A stretch of DNA of 20,256 bases. Origin: Deltaproteobacteria bacterium (GTDB lineage: Bacteria > Desulfobacterota > Binatia > UBA9968). How positions within the stretch are numbered: the stretch's first letter is position 1; every line of letters starts with the position of its first letter. The stretch lies in NCBI GenBank assembly GCA_016184235.1, contig JACPDC010000190.1, positions 1 to 20,256 on the forward strand, in the 5' to 3' direction. Below, in pieces: positions 6,694 to 13,814 of this stretch. A program made the position numbers and the translations under genes. The notes under the pieces are model-generated. The model searched no databases. It was not told the origin of the DNA and saw only the letters and a list, made by a program, of their open reading frames with translations.

Positions 6694-8181
6694 CTACCTC
6701 GCCTCCTTAAGCCTCCCGCGCAGCGTGAGCACAAAAGAGACCGTGGCTAGAATCAGGAGCACGATCACCGCGGGCCGTGTAAGCCAACTGAACCCGTAGC
6801 TTGCCATGGATCTATAGAGATACTTCTCCATCAGGTCTCCCAAAACAAGCCCGAGAATCATCGCAGGTCTGGGATAACCAAAGCGCCTCATGAAGTAGCC
6901 GAGAATTCCAAAGCAGACCACTACCAAAAGATCGACCGGGTCGCGGTTGGCGCTAAACGCGCCCATGAGGACGAATATAAAAATGATCGGGACCATAAAC
7001 GTGTAGCGCACTTCGGCGAGCTTGGCGAGCTGCTTGGCTAACACAAATCCGACCAGAGTCCCGATAATTCCCGAAATTCCCTGAATCCAAATGATGCTAT
7101 AGATCAGGTCGGCGTTCTTTTTTACCATCTCCGGGCCCGGAACGAATCCCCATGCGAGCAAGGCGACGATAAAAAGGGCCGTCACCACTCCCTGGGGAAA
7201 TCCCAAGAGTAGAGTAGTGATGAGGTCACCGCCGTCCTTGGCGTCGTTGGCACTCTCCGGGGCGATCACCCCCCGCACATCGCCCTTACCGAAAGTCTCC
7301 CTGGCGCCTTTGCATGTTTGGGCGGCATGGCCGTAGGCGAGCCAGTCCACCACCTGTGAGCCGAGCCCGGGGACAATCCCGATCCAGACTCCAACAAAAC
7401 TGCACCGGACCACCAGCCACCACTCGCGCACCGTATCTTTGATCCCATCCAAAAGACTTCCCTTGAGGGGAGCTGCCTGTTGCTCCACTCCAAGCTTCGT
7501 GAGCGCCAAATCGAGCGCCGAGGGAATGCCGAAAAGGGCGAGCGCAATGATGCTTATGGGAATGCCATCCAAGAGATAGGGCTGGTCGAAAACGAAGCGC
7601 ATAACGCCGCTTTGGGCCTGCTGGCCGACAGTGGCGAGCAGCAGACCAAAGGCCGCGGCGATCAGTCCCTTGATCGGCCGGCGCCCGGCCAGAACAGCCA
7701 CCATGCTCAGGCCCCAGAGCATGACCACGAAAAGCTCCGGGGAGCCCATGAGATAGATTAAAGGCTTGGCGGCAGGTATCGCCACCGCCAGCGTCAGGGT
7801 GCCGATAAGGGCCCCCATCCCCCCAGCCATAAAAGAGGCCCCTAAAGCGCGCCGTGCCTCGCCCCGCTTCCCCATCGGGTAGCCGTCGAGCACGGTCGCT
7901 TGGGAGCCAGCGCCCCCGGGAATACCAAAGAGAACCGGAAGATAAGCTGCGCAGATGGCGCTTACTGAGCTCGCCCCGATGAGCAGGGCGATGCCGGTAA
8001 CAGGCTCCCACCTGATAACCACCGGCAAGAGAATCGCATAGACCAGCGGCATGCCCATCCCTTGGGGTGCCACGGCGGTGAAGGTCCCGATGCTGACCCC
8101 AACCAACATCGCCAAGAAGACCTTGAGCTGCATGAGGTTTAGCAAGCCCTGAAGCGCGGCGTGGAACAGTGAGACTTCCAT
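6694..8181 (-). CDS. tctA: Tripartite tricarboxylate transporter large permease TctA
   Basis: This 495-residue polytopic inner-membrane protein has the usual TctA length (~500, PF01970). It is the transport channel that takes carboxylates handed over by TctC-type proteins. The internal repeat motif is intact in the second half (VWIGIVPGLGSQVVDW, then APESANDAKDGG and LLLGFPQG). In the first half the equivalent PGLG loop reads APQGMG, a departure from the family, although FGIPGGAGSQATVLDGYPMGK follows as expected. The ATG has only a weak ribosome site. The gene lies 35 bp after a tctC paralogue, so it is probably co-transcribed with it. The order here is tctC-tctA-tctB, whereas tctC-tctB-tctA is the common one. 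Confidence 0.92.
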   Translation of the reverse strand: MEVSLFHAALQGLLNLMQLKVFLAMLVGVSIGTFTAVAPQGMGMPLVYAILLPVVIRWEPVTGIALLIGASSVSAICAAYLPVLFGIPGGAGSQATVLDGYPMGKRGEARRALGASFMAGGMGALIGTLTLAVAIPAAKPLIYLMGSPELFVVMLWGLSMVAVLAGRRPIKGLIAAAFGLLLATVGQQAQSGVMRFVFDQPYLLDGIPISIIALALFGIPSALDLALTKLGVEQQAAPLKGSLLDGIKDTVREWWLVVRCSFVGVWIGIVPGLGSQVVDWLAYGHAAQTCKGARETFGKGDVRGVIAPESANDAKDGGDLITTLLLGFPQGVVTALFIVALLAWGFVPGPEMVKKNADLIYSIIWIQGISGIIGTLVGFVLAKQLAKLAEVRYTFMVPIIFIFVLMGAFSANRDPVDLLVVVCFGILGYFMRRFGYPRPAMILGLVLGDLMEKYLYRSMASYGFSWLTRPAVIVLLILATVSFVLTLRGRLKEAR

Positions 8182-8216
8182 TAGAGCAGCTTGACCATGA
8201 GCCGGGCGGATATCTC

Positions 8217-9275
8217 TCAGCGTGGCGGCAGCGGACCACCCCCGGCGATCTTCTTAAAAAGCTCGACAATTTCTCGATCCCGCGGAAGTTGCCTGATGGC
8301 CTTCTCCATCTCCTCTGGCACCAGGGGGGTTGGTTCATCTCCCACAAGCTTCTTGTACTCGTTGTGAAAGCCGGGGTCTTTGAAGGTCTTGGCCATCGCC
8401 TCTTGCAGAATTGTTACCTGCTCCCTCGGGGTGTCCGGCGGGAAAATGTACGGGGAACCGACTTGTCGAAAGGTGCGAAGCATCGCCAGCACCTTGCGTT
8501 CCCGTTCCGATTTCGCAAAATCCTCCACCTCGGGCAAACGCGCAAAGTAGGGATGCTTGACGCCTTTGGGGACTTCCATGATGGCGTGGACCTCGACGAC
8601 GCCTTTGGTCAACCATTCCCGATTCCGCTTTAACAACGTGTCGGCGTTGTTGATGCGCGCGTCCACCTCTCCATTCTGCAAGGCCAGGTCGAGCTCCGGT
8701 CCAGAATAACCGACCACAAACTTTGGCTCCTTGAGCCCCATCAGAAACGCAAAGAGGCGGCCGACAATGTAGACGGAATGACCCACGGCCTGGGCCCCAA
8801 TTCTCACCCCGGAGGCCGACCGCAACGCTTCCAAGCTGGTGAGACCACTCTCCCTTTTCGTCATGAAAACCCAGTGATAGTGGCTGTGCGCCGAGCCAAG
8901 GTAGATTAGTTTATCCAGGTCGTAGAGCACGCCGCGCTCTCCGAGCACTGCGTTGGTCACCAGACCACCGCCAACATTTCCGAGAGTCAGGCCGTCAGGC
9001 CGGACATTCTTGTAGATGTGGTTGACGGCCTTTGTTCCCCCACCACCCGGCATGTACTCAGATACGATGGTCGGCTCTCCGGGAATATGCCTTTTTAAGT
9101 AAGGAACGGCGGCCTTAACCATCATATCCGCAGTACCTCCTGGCGACGTGGCTTGAATGAGGGTGATCGTCCTCCCTTTGTAAAAGTCCGCTTGAGAGAA
9201 AACAGACCCGGGCAAAAGGCTGCCGACCAAAAACACCACAACGGTCAAAGCCAAGACTCTGTTTTTTGCGCTCAT
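8217..9275 (-). CDS. Bug/TctC-family periplasmic solute-binding protein, paralogue 3
   Basis: The 352-residue Bug-family protein (PF03401) has a signal peptide at residues 1-28. The mature chain starts ADFYKGRTITLIQ. Two ligand-loop motifs follow: PGGTADMMVKA near 45-55 and GGGGTKAVNHIYKNVRPDG. The C-terminus ends AGGGPLPPR. It should bind a carboxylate in the periplasm and present it to TctA/TctB, encoded 35 bp downstream. The ATG has a GGGAGGG Shine-Dalgarno. A 105-bp gap separates it from the preceding paralogue, with no clear terminator. Loop and hinge residues differ from the other two paralogues, so ligand preference probably differs too. The actual substrate cannot be read from sequence. 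Confidence 0.9.
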   Translation of the reverse strand: MSAKNRVLALTVVVFLVGSLLPGSVFSQADFYKGRTITLIQATSPGGTADMMVKAAVPYLKRHIPGEPTIVSEYMPGGGGTKAVNHIYKNVRPDGLTLGNVGGGLVTNAVLGERGVLYDLDKLIYLGSAHSHYHWVFMTKRESGLTSLEALRSASGVRIGAQAVGHSVYIVGRLFAFLMGLKEPKFVVGYSGPELDLALQNGEVDARINNADTLLKRNREWLTKGVVEVHAIMEVPKGVKHPYFARLPEVEDFAKSERERKVLAMLRTFRQVGSPYIFPPDTPREQVTILQEAMAKTFKDPGFHNEYKKLVGDEPTPLVPEEMEKAIRQLPRDREIVELFKKIAGGGPLPPR

Positions 9276-9380
9276 GGCATCCCTCCCGACCTAAACGCTG
9301 CCGCCGGGCGCTCTTCGGCCGCGACTTCAGCGAACTGAACCGTTGGAATGGTTTCCATACCCCCCGAGAATTTCTTCCAG

Positions 9381-10454
9381 CTAGCGCGGCGGCAGCGGGC
9401 CGGCCCCGACCAGCTTCTTGTAAAGCTCGATCACCTCAGGCTCACGGGGAATTTCTCTGATTGCCTTTTCATGATCTTCGGGCAGAAGCGGCGTGGGGGT
9501 GTCACCGGTGAGCTTTTTATATTCTTTGTAAAATTCTGGGTCCTTGTAGGCTCTACGAAACGCCTCTTGCACGACCTCGACGCGCTCCCTGGGCGTTCCC
9601 GGAGGGAGAAAAAACGGCGTGCCGGCAACCCTGAAAGCGCGCGCCAAAGCAACCACCTTGCGCTCCTTATCCGACCTGGTAAGGCTCTCAAGCTCAGGCA
9701 GATGGCCCAGACGGGGATGCTTGTCTCCCTTGGGAACCTCCATAATGGCATGAAAGTTCACCAGCCCCTTTTGGAGCCAGTCCGGATTTCGCTTCACCAC
9801 CGTGTCGGCGCCGGTCGCTCGAGCGTCGATCTCACCGCGCATCAGCGCCGGGTCGAGCTCGGCCCCCGAATAGGCAGGGATGAACTTGGGCTCTTTAAGA
9901 CCAATAACGTAGGCAAATAAGCGAGCCTCATTGTAGGTGGAGAAGCCCACAGATTGACCGCCAATCCTGATTCCGGAGACGGCCCGGAGTTTTTCTAGGC
10001 TGCTCAAGCCGGCTTCTTTCCTGCTCACGAAGACTGCGTGATAGGTGCTGTAGGGCGAACCCAGATAGAAAAACTTGTCGATATCGTATTGGACTCCCGA
10101 TTCTCCAAGAATAGCAAGGGAGACCATGGCGGAACTCATGTTTCCAATCGTCAGCCCGTCGGGCCGCGCCGACCTGTACATATGATTTGTGGCCTTTCGC
10201 CCGCCGGCCCCCGGCATATACTCGTTGATGATGCCGGGGCTGCCTGGAATATATTTCTGGACGAAAGTAAGCACGGCCTTTACCCTCAGATCTCCGGTTC
10301 CGCCGGGGTCTCGGCCTTGGATGACGGTGATCGTCTTTCCCTGATAGAAGGGAGCCTGAGAAAAGCCGGAAGCGGGCCAGAGACACGAGAGGACCCACAC
10401 TGCACTGAGAACCATCGCGGCCGAAAGTCCGAAGCGGTATTTTTTTTCTTTCAT
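9381..10454 (-). CDS. Bug/TctC-family periplasmic solute-binding protein, paralogue 2
   Basis: The 357-residue Bug-family protein has a signal peptide of about 32 residues (hydrophobic core MVLSAVWVLSCLW, cleavage near SGFSQ). The mature chain opens APFYQGKTITVIQ. PGGTGDLRVKAV, the GAGGRKATNHMYRSARPDG loop and the C-terminal VGAGPLPPR match its two sisters. A GAGGAGG ribosome site precedes the ATG, and it lies 16 bp after the previous paralogue. It belongs to the tct operon and presumably competes with its sisters for docking on the same TctA/TctB pair. Ligand unknown. Confidence 0.9.
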   Translation of the reverse strand: MKEKKYRFGLSAAMVLSAVWVLSCLWPASGFSQAPFYQGKTITVIQGRDPGGTGDLRVKAVLTFVQKYIPGSPGIINEYMPGAGGRKATNHMYRSARPDGLTIGNMSSAMVSLAILGESGVQYDIDKFFYLGSPYSTYHAVFVSRKEAGLSSLEKLRAVSGIRIGGQSVGFSTYNEARLFAYVIGLKEPKFIPAYSGAELDPALMRGEIDARATGADTVVKRNPDWLQKGLVNFHAIMEVPKGDKHPRLGHLPELESLTRSDKERKVVALARAFRVAGTPFFLPPGTPRERVEVVQEAFRRAYKDPEFYKEYKKLTGDTPTPLLPEDHEKAIREIPREPEVIELYKKLVGAGPLPPR

Positions 10455-10470
10455 AGCAGACCTCCTCGCT

Positions 10471-11535
10471 TCAGCGGGGCGGCAGCGGGTCCCCGCCGGC
10501 GATCTTCTTAAAAAACTTAACGATCTCAGGATCTCGGGGCAACTCCCTTACGGCCTTTTCGTGCGCCTCGGGCATGAGCGGTGTCGGGTCATCGCCGGTG
10601 AGTTTTTTGAACTCTTTGCGAAACTCCGGGTCCTTAAACGTCTTTCGGATCGCCTCCTGCAGGATCTGCACTCTCTCCTTGGGCGTGCCGGGAGGAAGAA
10701 TGTAAGGGGAACCGGTCAGTCGAAATGAGCGAAACATGGCCAAGAGCTTCCGCTCGTTGTCTGATTTCGCAAAGCTCTCAAGCTCCGGCAGTTGCAAAAA
10801 GCGCGGATGCTTTTCACCCCGCGGAATCTCGAGAATGGCGTGAAAATCGATCAACCCCTTTTCTATCCATTCAGGGGTCCGTGTAACGATCGTGTCGGCG
10901 ATATTCGCCCTGGCATCGAGCTCGCCGCGCATCAGAGCCAGATCCACCTCCGGGCCGCTGTAACCGGTGACAAACTTCGGATCTTTTAAGCCGATGAGAT
11001 AGGCGAAGAGTCTGCCGTTGATGTAGATATCATGACCCACGGTTTGGGCGCCGATGCGCACGCCTGGAGTTGCGCGGAGCTTCTCCAGAGAACCGAGACC
11101 CGCTTCCCTTCGACTTAGAAAGACATACTGGCTGGCACTGTTCGGGGAGCCGAGGTAGGTCAATTTGTCGAGGTCATACTGGACTCCTGTCTGGCCCAAG
11201 ATCGCGTTGGCAACTAGGCCGGCCCCGACATTTCCCAGCGTCAGCCCGTCCGGCTTGGCTCCTCTAAAGATATGGTTGGTGGCCTTTCGCCCCCCTCCGC
11301 CGGGCATGAATTCGCTCACAACATTGGGCTGCCCGGGAATATATTTCTTGAGAAAGGCAAGGACTGCCCTGACGCGCATGTCGCCGGTCCCGCCCGGCTC
11401 CCGTCCCTGAATGATGGTAAGGGTCTTGCCCTGGTAAAATGGGGACGGTTGCTGGCCGTATCCGGCCTTTCCTAACAAGATGAGAGCAAAACCCAGGGTC
11501 ACTGCGGCGACGAACCTTGGCCTTCTGATCTCCAT
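10471..11535 (-). CDS. Bug/TctC-family periplasmic solute-binding protein, paralogue 1 (first gene of tct operon)
   Basis: The 354-residue Bug-family protein has a signal peptide of about 27 residues (core VAAVTLGFALILLG) and a mature start PFYQGKTLTIIQ. PGGTGDMRVRAV and GGGGRKATNHIFRGAKPDG form the ligand loops, and AGGDPLPPR ends the chain. An AGGAGG Shine-Dalgarno precedes the ATG. It is the first gene of the operon and closest to the candidate promoter at 11567-11596. The three paralogues match along their whole length, which points to tandem duplication and divergence. Ligand unknown. Confidence 0.9.
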   Translation of the reverse strand: MEIRRPRFVAAVTLGFALILLGKAGYGQQPSPFYQGKTLTIIQGREPGGTGDMRVRAVLAFLKKYIPGQPNVVSEFMPGGGGRKATNHIFRGAKPDGLTLGNVGAGLVANAILGQTGVQYDLDKLTYLGSPNSASQYVFLSRREAGLGSLEKLRATPGVRIGAQTVGHDIYINGRLFAYLIGLKDPKFVTGYSGPEVDLALMRGELDARANIADTIVTRTPEWIEKGLIDFHAILEIPRGEKHPRFLQLPELESFAKSDNERKLLAMFRSFRLTGSPYILPPGTPKERVQILQEAIRKTFKDPEFRKEFKKLTGDDPTPLMPEAHEKAVRELPRDPEIVKFFKKIAGGDPLPPR

Positions 11536-11566
11536 AGAAACCTCCTCTCGCCCGGTCGGGTCATAC

Positions 11567-11596
11567 CCTATATCCCGAAGCGGGGGGAGTAATCAA
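11567..11596 (-). promoter_or_regulatory. Candidate sigma70-type promoter for the tct operon
   Basis: On the minus strand TTGATT (11591-11596) and TATAGG (11567-11572) are separated by 18 bp, each matching four of six consensus bases. It lies in the 117-bp gap after parB, 31 bp before the first tctC start. No convincing terminator separates it from parB, so read-through remains possible. Confidence 0.3.
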
Positions 11597-11652
11597 GAGA
11601 ATAAAAAACCATTCCGAGTTACAAAAATAGCCGGCAATGCGGCAATGGCAGG

Positions 11653-12510
11653 TCAGCCTGAAGTTCCGCCCAGGAGACGCACGATCCGCTCTAAATCGGC
11701 GGCAGAATAGTATTCCACGACTATCTTGCCTCTGTTGGACTTGCTCTGGTGCAAGAGCCGCACTTTGGTTCCTAACGATCGCTGCAGCCTTTCCACCAAG
11801 GCACGCAAATCCGGATCCGAGAGCGGCGCTGTCTTTCGTCTTCTCCTTCCTCCCGCACGAAGCCGGGTGACCAGCTTTTCGGTCTCGCGGGTGGAAAGCC
11901 CCTTCGCGGTTACCTCGCGGGCAGCCGCGAGAATCATCGCCTCGCTCTCCAGCCCAAGCAGCGCCCTGGCCTGCCCTGCCGGCAGCTTCCCCGCAGTTAC
12001 GAGCTGCTGCACCTCTTTGGGGAGGAGCAGCAGGCGCACCGAGTTGGCGACCGTTGGACGGCCCTTTCCCACCCTTCGAGCGATTTCTTCCTGGGTTAAG
12101 TCAAACTCCTCCTGCAGCCGCTGGTAGGCGGACGCCTCCTCGATGGGATTGAGATCCTCGCGCTGGAGGTTTTCGATCAAGGCGAGCTCGAGCATTTCGC
12201 CGTTGCCCGCCTCCCGGACCACGACCGGCACGTCCGTTAACCCGGCCTTTCTGGCCGCGCGCAACCGGCGTTCGCCGGCGATCAACTCGTAGCGCTCGCC
12301 GGCGCGCCGCACCAACAGCGGCTGGATAATTCCCTGGTCGCGCACCGAAGCCGCCAGCTCATCGATTTTCGCCTCGTCAAAGGAGCGGCGCGGCTGCAGG
12401 GGATTGGGAACGATCCGATCTATCTCTACTTTAAAGCCGGGAAAGTCCGCGCTCGATTCAACTCCCGGTATGAGGGCGCCCAGCCCCTTACCCAGTCCCT
12501 TTTTCTGCAC
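11653..12510 (-). CDS. parB: Chromosome partition protein ParB (parS-binding CTPase clamp)
   Basis: The protein is 285 residues from the chosen GTG, which has AGGAGA six bases upstream and gives a start of MQKKGLGKGLGALIPG, as ParB usually begins. An ATG at 12528 would add six residues with a poorer ribosome site. ParB loads onto parS, slides as a CTP-dependent clamp and stimulates ParA to segregate the chromosome. The CTP-binding motifs are present: GIIQPLLVR (about 60-68), GERRLRA (79-85) and ENLQREDLNPIEE (113-125). They are followed by the DNA-binding helix-turn-helix LTQEEIARRVGKGRPTVANS and a basic C-terminal dimerisation domain. It overlaps the end of parA by 23 bp, so the two genes are translationally coupled. 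Confidence 0.95.
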   Translation of the reverse strand: MQKKGLGKGLGALIPGVESSADFPGFKVEIDRIVPNPLQPRRSFDEAKIDELAASVRDQGIIQPLLVRRAGERYELIAGERRLRAARKAGLTDVPVVVREAGNGEMLELALIENLQREDLNPIEEASAYQRLQEEFDLTQEEIARRVGKGRPTVANSVRLLLLPKEVQQLVTAGKLPAGQARALLGLESEAMILAAAREVTAKGLSTRETEKLVTRLRAGGRRRRKTAPLSDPDLRALVERLQRSLGTKVRLLHQSKSNRGKIVVEYYSAADLERIVRLLGGTSG

Positions 12511-13282
12511 GGCGATTCTCCTCTCCATTGCGGATTATCTCTTTGGCCAATTCCAGATAGTTCTGCGAGCCGGTGGAATGCACGTCGTAGAGCAGAGCCG
12601 GCTTGCCGTGGCTCGGGCTCTCGCTCAGGCGCACGTTCCTATGGATGACGGTGCGAAAGAGACGGTCGGGAAAATGAGAGCTAATTTCCTCGGCAACCTG
12701 GTGCGAGAGTCGATTGCGGCTGTCGAACATCGTCAATAAAATTCCTTCCAGCAACAGGCTTGGATTCAGTCCTCGCTGCACCCGCTTCAAGGTTTCGAGG
12801 AGCGAGCTCAATCCCTCGAGGGCGTAATATTCGCACTGGAGCGGCACGAGCAGCGAATCGGCCGCAGTAAGAGCGTTGAGCGTGAGCAGCCCTAAAGAGG
12901 GGGGGCAATCGAGCAGGATGTAATCGAAATCCCGATCGGCAGGCTGCAGCGCCTCCTTGAGACGCCATTCTCTCCTCTCTATGTTCACCAGCTCGATCTC
13001 CGCGCCGGTGAGATCCTGGGTCGCTGGGGCCATCAGGAGGCAAGGAAGGGCGGTGGCACAGAGAACCTCGGCCAGGGAGCTCTCCCCTATGAGAACGTGG
13101 TAAAGGCTGTGTTGCAGCTTGCTCCTGTCAATTCCCAGACCGGTAGTGCTGTTTCCTTGCGGATCAACGTCTACGAGCAGCGTCTTCTTTTCCGCAACCG
13201 CCAGCGAAGCACCGAGATTGACTGCGGTAGTGGTTTTACCGACACCGCCCTTTTGATTTGCTATTGCTATTATTTTAGGCAA
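12488..13282 (-). CDS. parA: Chromosome partition ATPase ParA (Soj family)
   Basis: The 264-residue protein has the deviant Walker A motif KGGVGKTT (residues 11-18), the LLVDVDPQGNSTTGL switch (36-48) and a Walker B at YILLDCPPS (121-129). It is the dimerising, nucleoid-binding ATPase that moves ParB-parS complexes to daughter cells. The start codon is TTG. The first residues, MPKIIAIANQKGG, match the family start exactly, and no ATG lies nearby. The Shine-Dalgarno is poor. A 97-bp AT-rich gap separates it from the LAGLIDADG-like ORF upstream and holds a degenerate parS-like site. parB overlaps its 3' end. Confidence 0.95.
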   Translation of the reverse strand: MPKIIAIANQKGGVGKTTTAVNLGASLAVAEKKTLLVDVDPQGNSTTGLGIDRSKLQHSLYHVLIGESSLAEVLCATALPCLLMAPATQDLTGAEIELVNIERREWRLKEALQPADRDFDYILLDCPPSLGLLTLNALTAADSLLVPLQCEYYALEGLSSLLETLKRVQRGLNPSLLLEGILLTMFDSRNRLSHQVAEEISSHFPDRLFRTVIHRNVRLSESPSHGKPALLYDVHSTGSQNYLELAKEIIRNGEENRRAEKGTG

Positions 13283-13344
13283 AGAATTATCTGTAAAATT
13301 AAATAGTTAGATAATTATTCCTTGGCTGACCTTATCACAAATTA

Positions 13345-13358
13345 GTTCCAGAGGAAAC
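13345..13358. promoter_or_regulatory. Degenerate parS-like site upstream of parA
   Basis: GTTCCAGAGGAAAC matches the parS arms (GTTYCA and GRAAC) but not the central CGT, so 11 of 14 positions agree. It lies about 60 bp before the parA start in an AT-rich gap. It may be a decayed site, a ParB autoregulatory variant or chance. Confidence 0.3.
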
Positions 13359-13379
13359 AAAAAAGCATCGCTAATCTCG

Positions 13380-13730
13380 CTACCGGTCGCCTTCGAAGAA
13401 CTCGCGGAAGCCATACCGCGCACACATTCCTTCGATCCGGGATCTCACATGATCGTCCAGAAACGATCGATGGCGAATTAGCATCGGAAGGATTTCGTCC
13501 TCGAGAAATCTCCCGCGCGCCATCCATTGGTAATATCTGCGCCCGCCATGCAGGTATGGACCGTACAGCCGCGACTGGGGAAATTTTTCCTGAAGCCAAC
13601 GAAAGAGCTTCTCGTGGCGAGTATGCATGCGCAGATTCACTTGCGCCTGTTTGCCATCGCCGCCGAAATGTCCTTCTCCAACAAGAAGCCCAAGAATAAA
13701 TCCTTCTTCAAATGAAGTGAGTTCGGCCAT
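13380..13730 (-). CDS. Small LAGLIDADG-like endonuclease-family protein in the usual rsmG position
   Basis: The 116-residue protein has an N-terminal LAGLIDADG-type helix, EGFILGLLVGEGHF (residues 9-22), with an acidic residue (E19) where these enzymes bind metal. Predicted saddle-strand segments (QAQVNLRMH, RRYYQWMARGR) follow. This is the single-motif, homodimeric layout of bacterial LAGLIDADG-like proteins. They occur as free-standing genes and are not all proven nucleases. It is not inside an intron or intein. The ATG at 13730 is preferred because a strong promoter ends a few bases upstream. A GTG at 13775 is in frame but lies upstream of that promoter and inside the parS site. It sits between mnmG and parA, where rsmG is commonly found. 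Role unknown. Confidence 0.65.
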   Translation of the reverse strand: MAELTSFEEGFILGLLVGEGHFGGDGKQAQVNLRMHTRHEKLFRWLQEKFPQSRLYGPYLHGGRRYYQWMARGRFLEDEILPMLIRHRSFLDDHVRSRIEGMCARYGFREFFEGDR

Positions 13731-13739
13731 AGCAGTGTG

Positions 13740-13768
13740 ACTATAATTCGAATCTGTTTCACCGTCAA
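13740..13768 (-). promoter_or_regulatory. Strong sigma70-type promoter giving a nearly leaderless transcript
   Basis: On the minus strand TTGACG (13763-13768) and TATAGT (13740-13745) are 17 bp apart, matching five and four to five consensus bases. A start site about seven bases further falls near 13733, only about three bases before the ATG at 13730. The -35 box touches the parS-like site at 13768-13783. It would drive the LAGLIDADG-like gene and probably parA and parB. Confidence 0.6.
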
Positions 13769-13783
13769 GTTTCACGTGGAATA
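13768..13783. promoter_or_regulatory. parS centromere site 1
   Basis: AGTTTCACGTGGAATA contains the full CACGTG core and matches the classical 16-bp parS (TGTTTCACGTGAAACA) at 13 of 16 positions by direct comparison. A further half-site TGTTTCAC lies 13 bp away at 13755-13762. It sits between the mnmG stop and the promoter of the LAGLIDADG-like ORF. ParB encoded 1.3 kb away should load here. Confidence 0.78.
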
Positions 13784-13814
13784 AAATAATCTGGTTAGAG
13801 AAAAGGCAATCGCT

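Noticed and set aside
7286..8347. 353-codon minus-strand frame overlapping tctA and the end of a tctC
   Set aside because: It overlaps two well-supported genes in another frame. The composition is rich in R, G, P and H, typical of an out-of-frame translation.
11597..11652. Rho-independent terminator after parB
   Set aside because: T-runs are present on the minus strand but no convincing GC-rich stem precedes them. The CAGG/CCTG stem is only 4 bp.
13283..13379. AT-rich gap upstream of parA as a possible oriC
   Set aside because: The only DnaA-box-like string (TTATCACAA) lacks a base of the consensus and there is no cluster. The gap is also under 100 bp.
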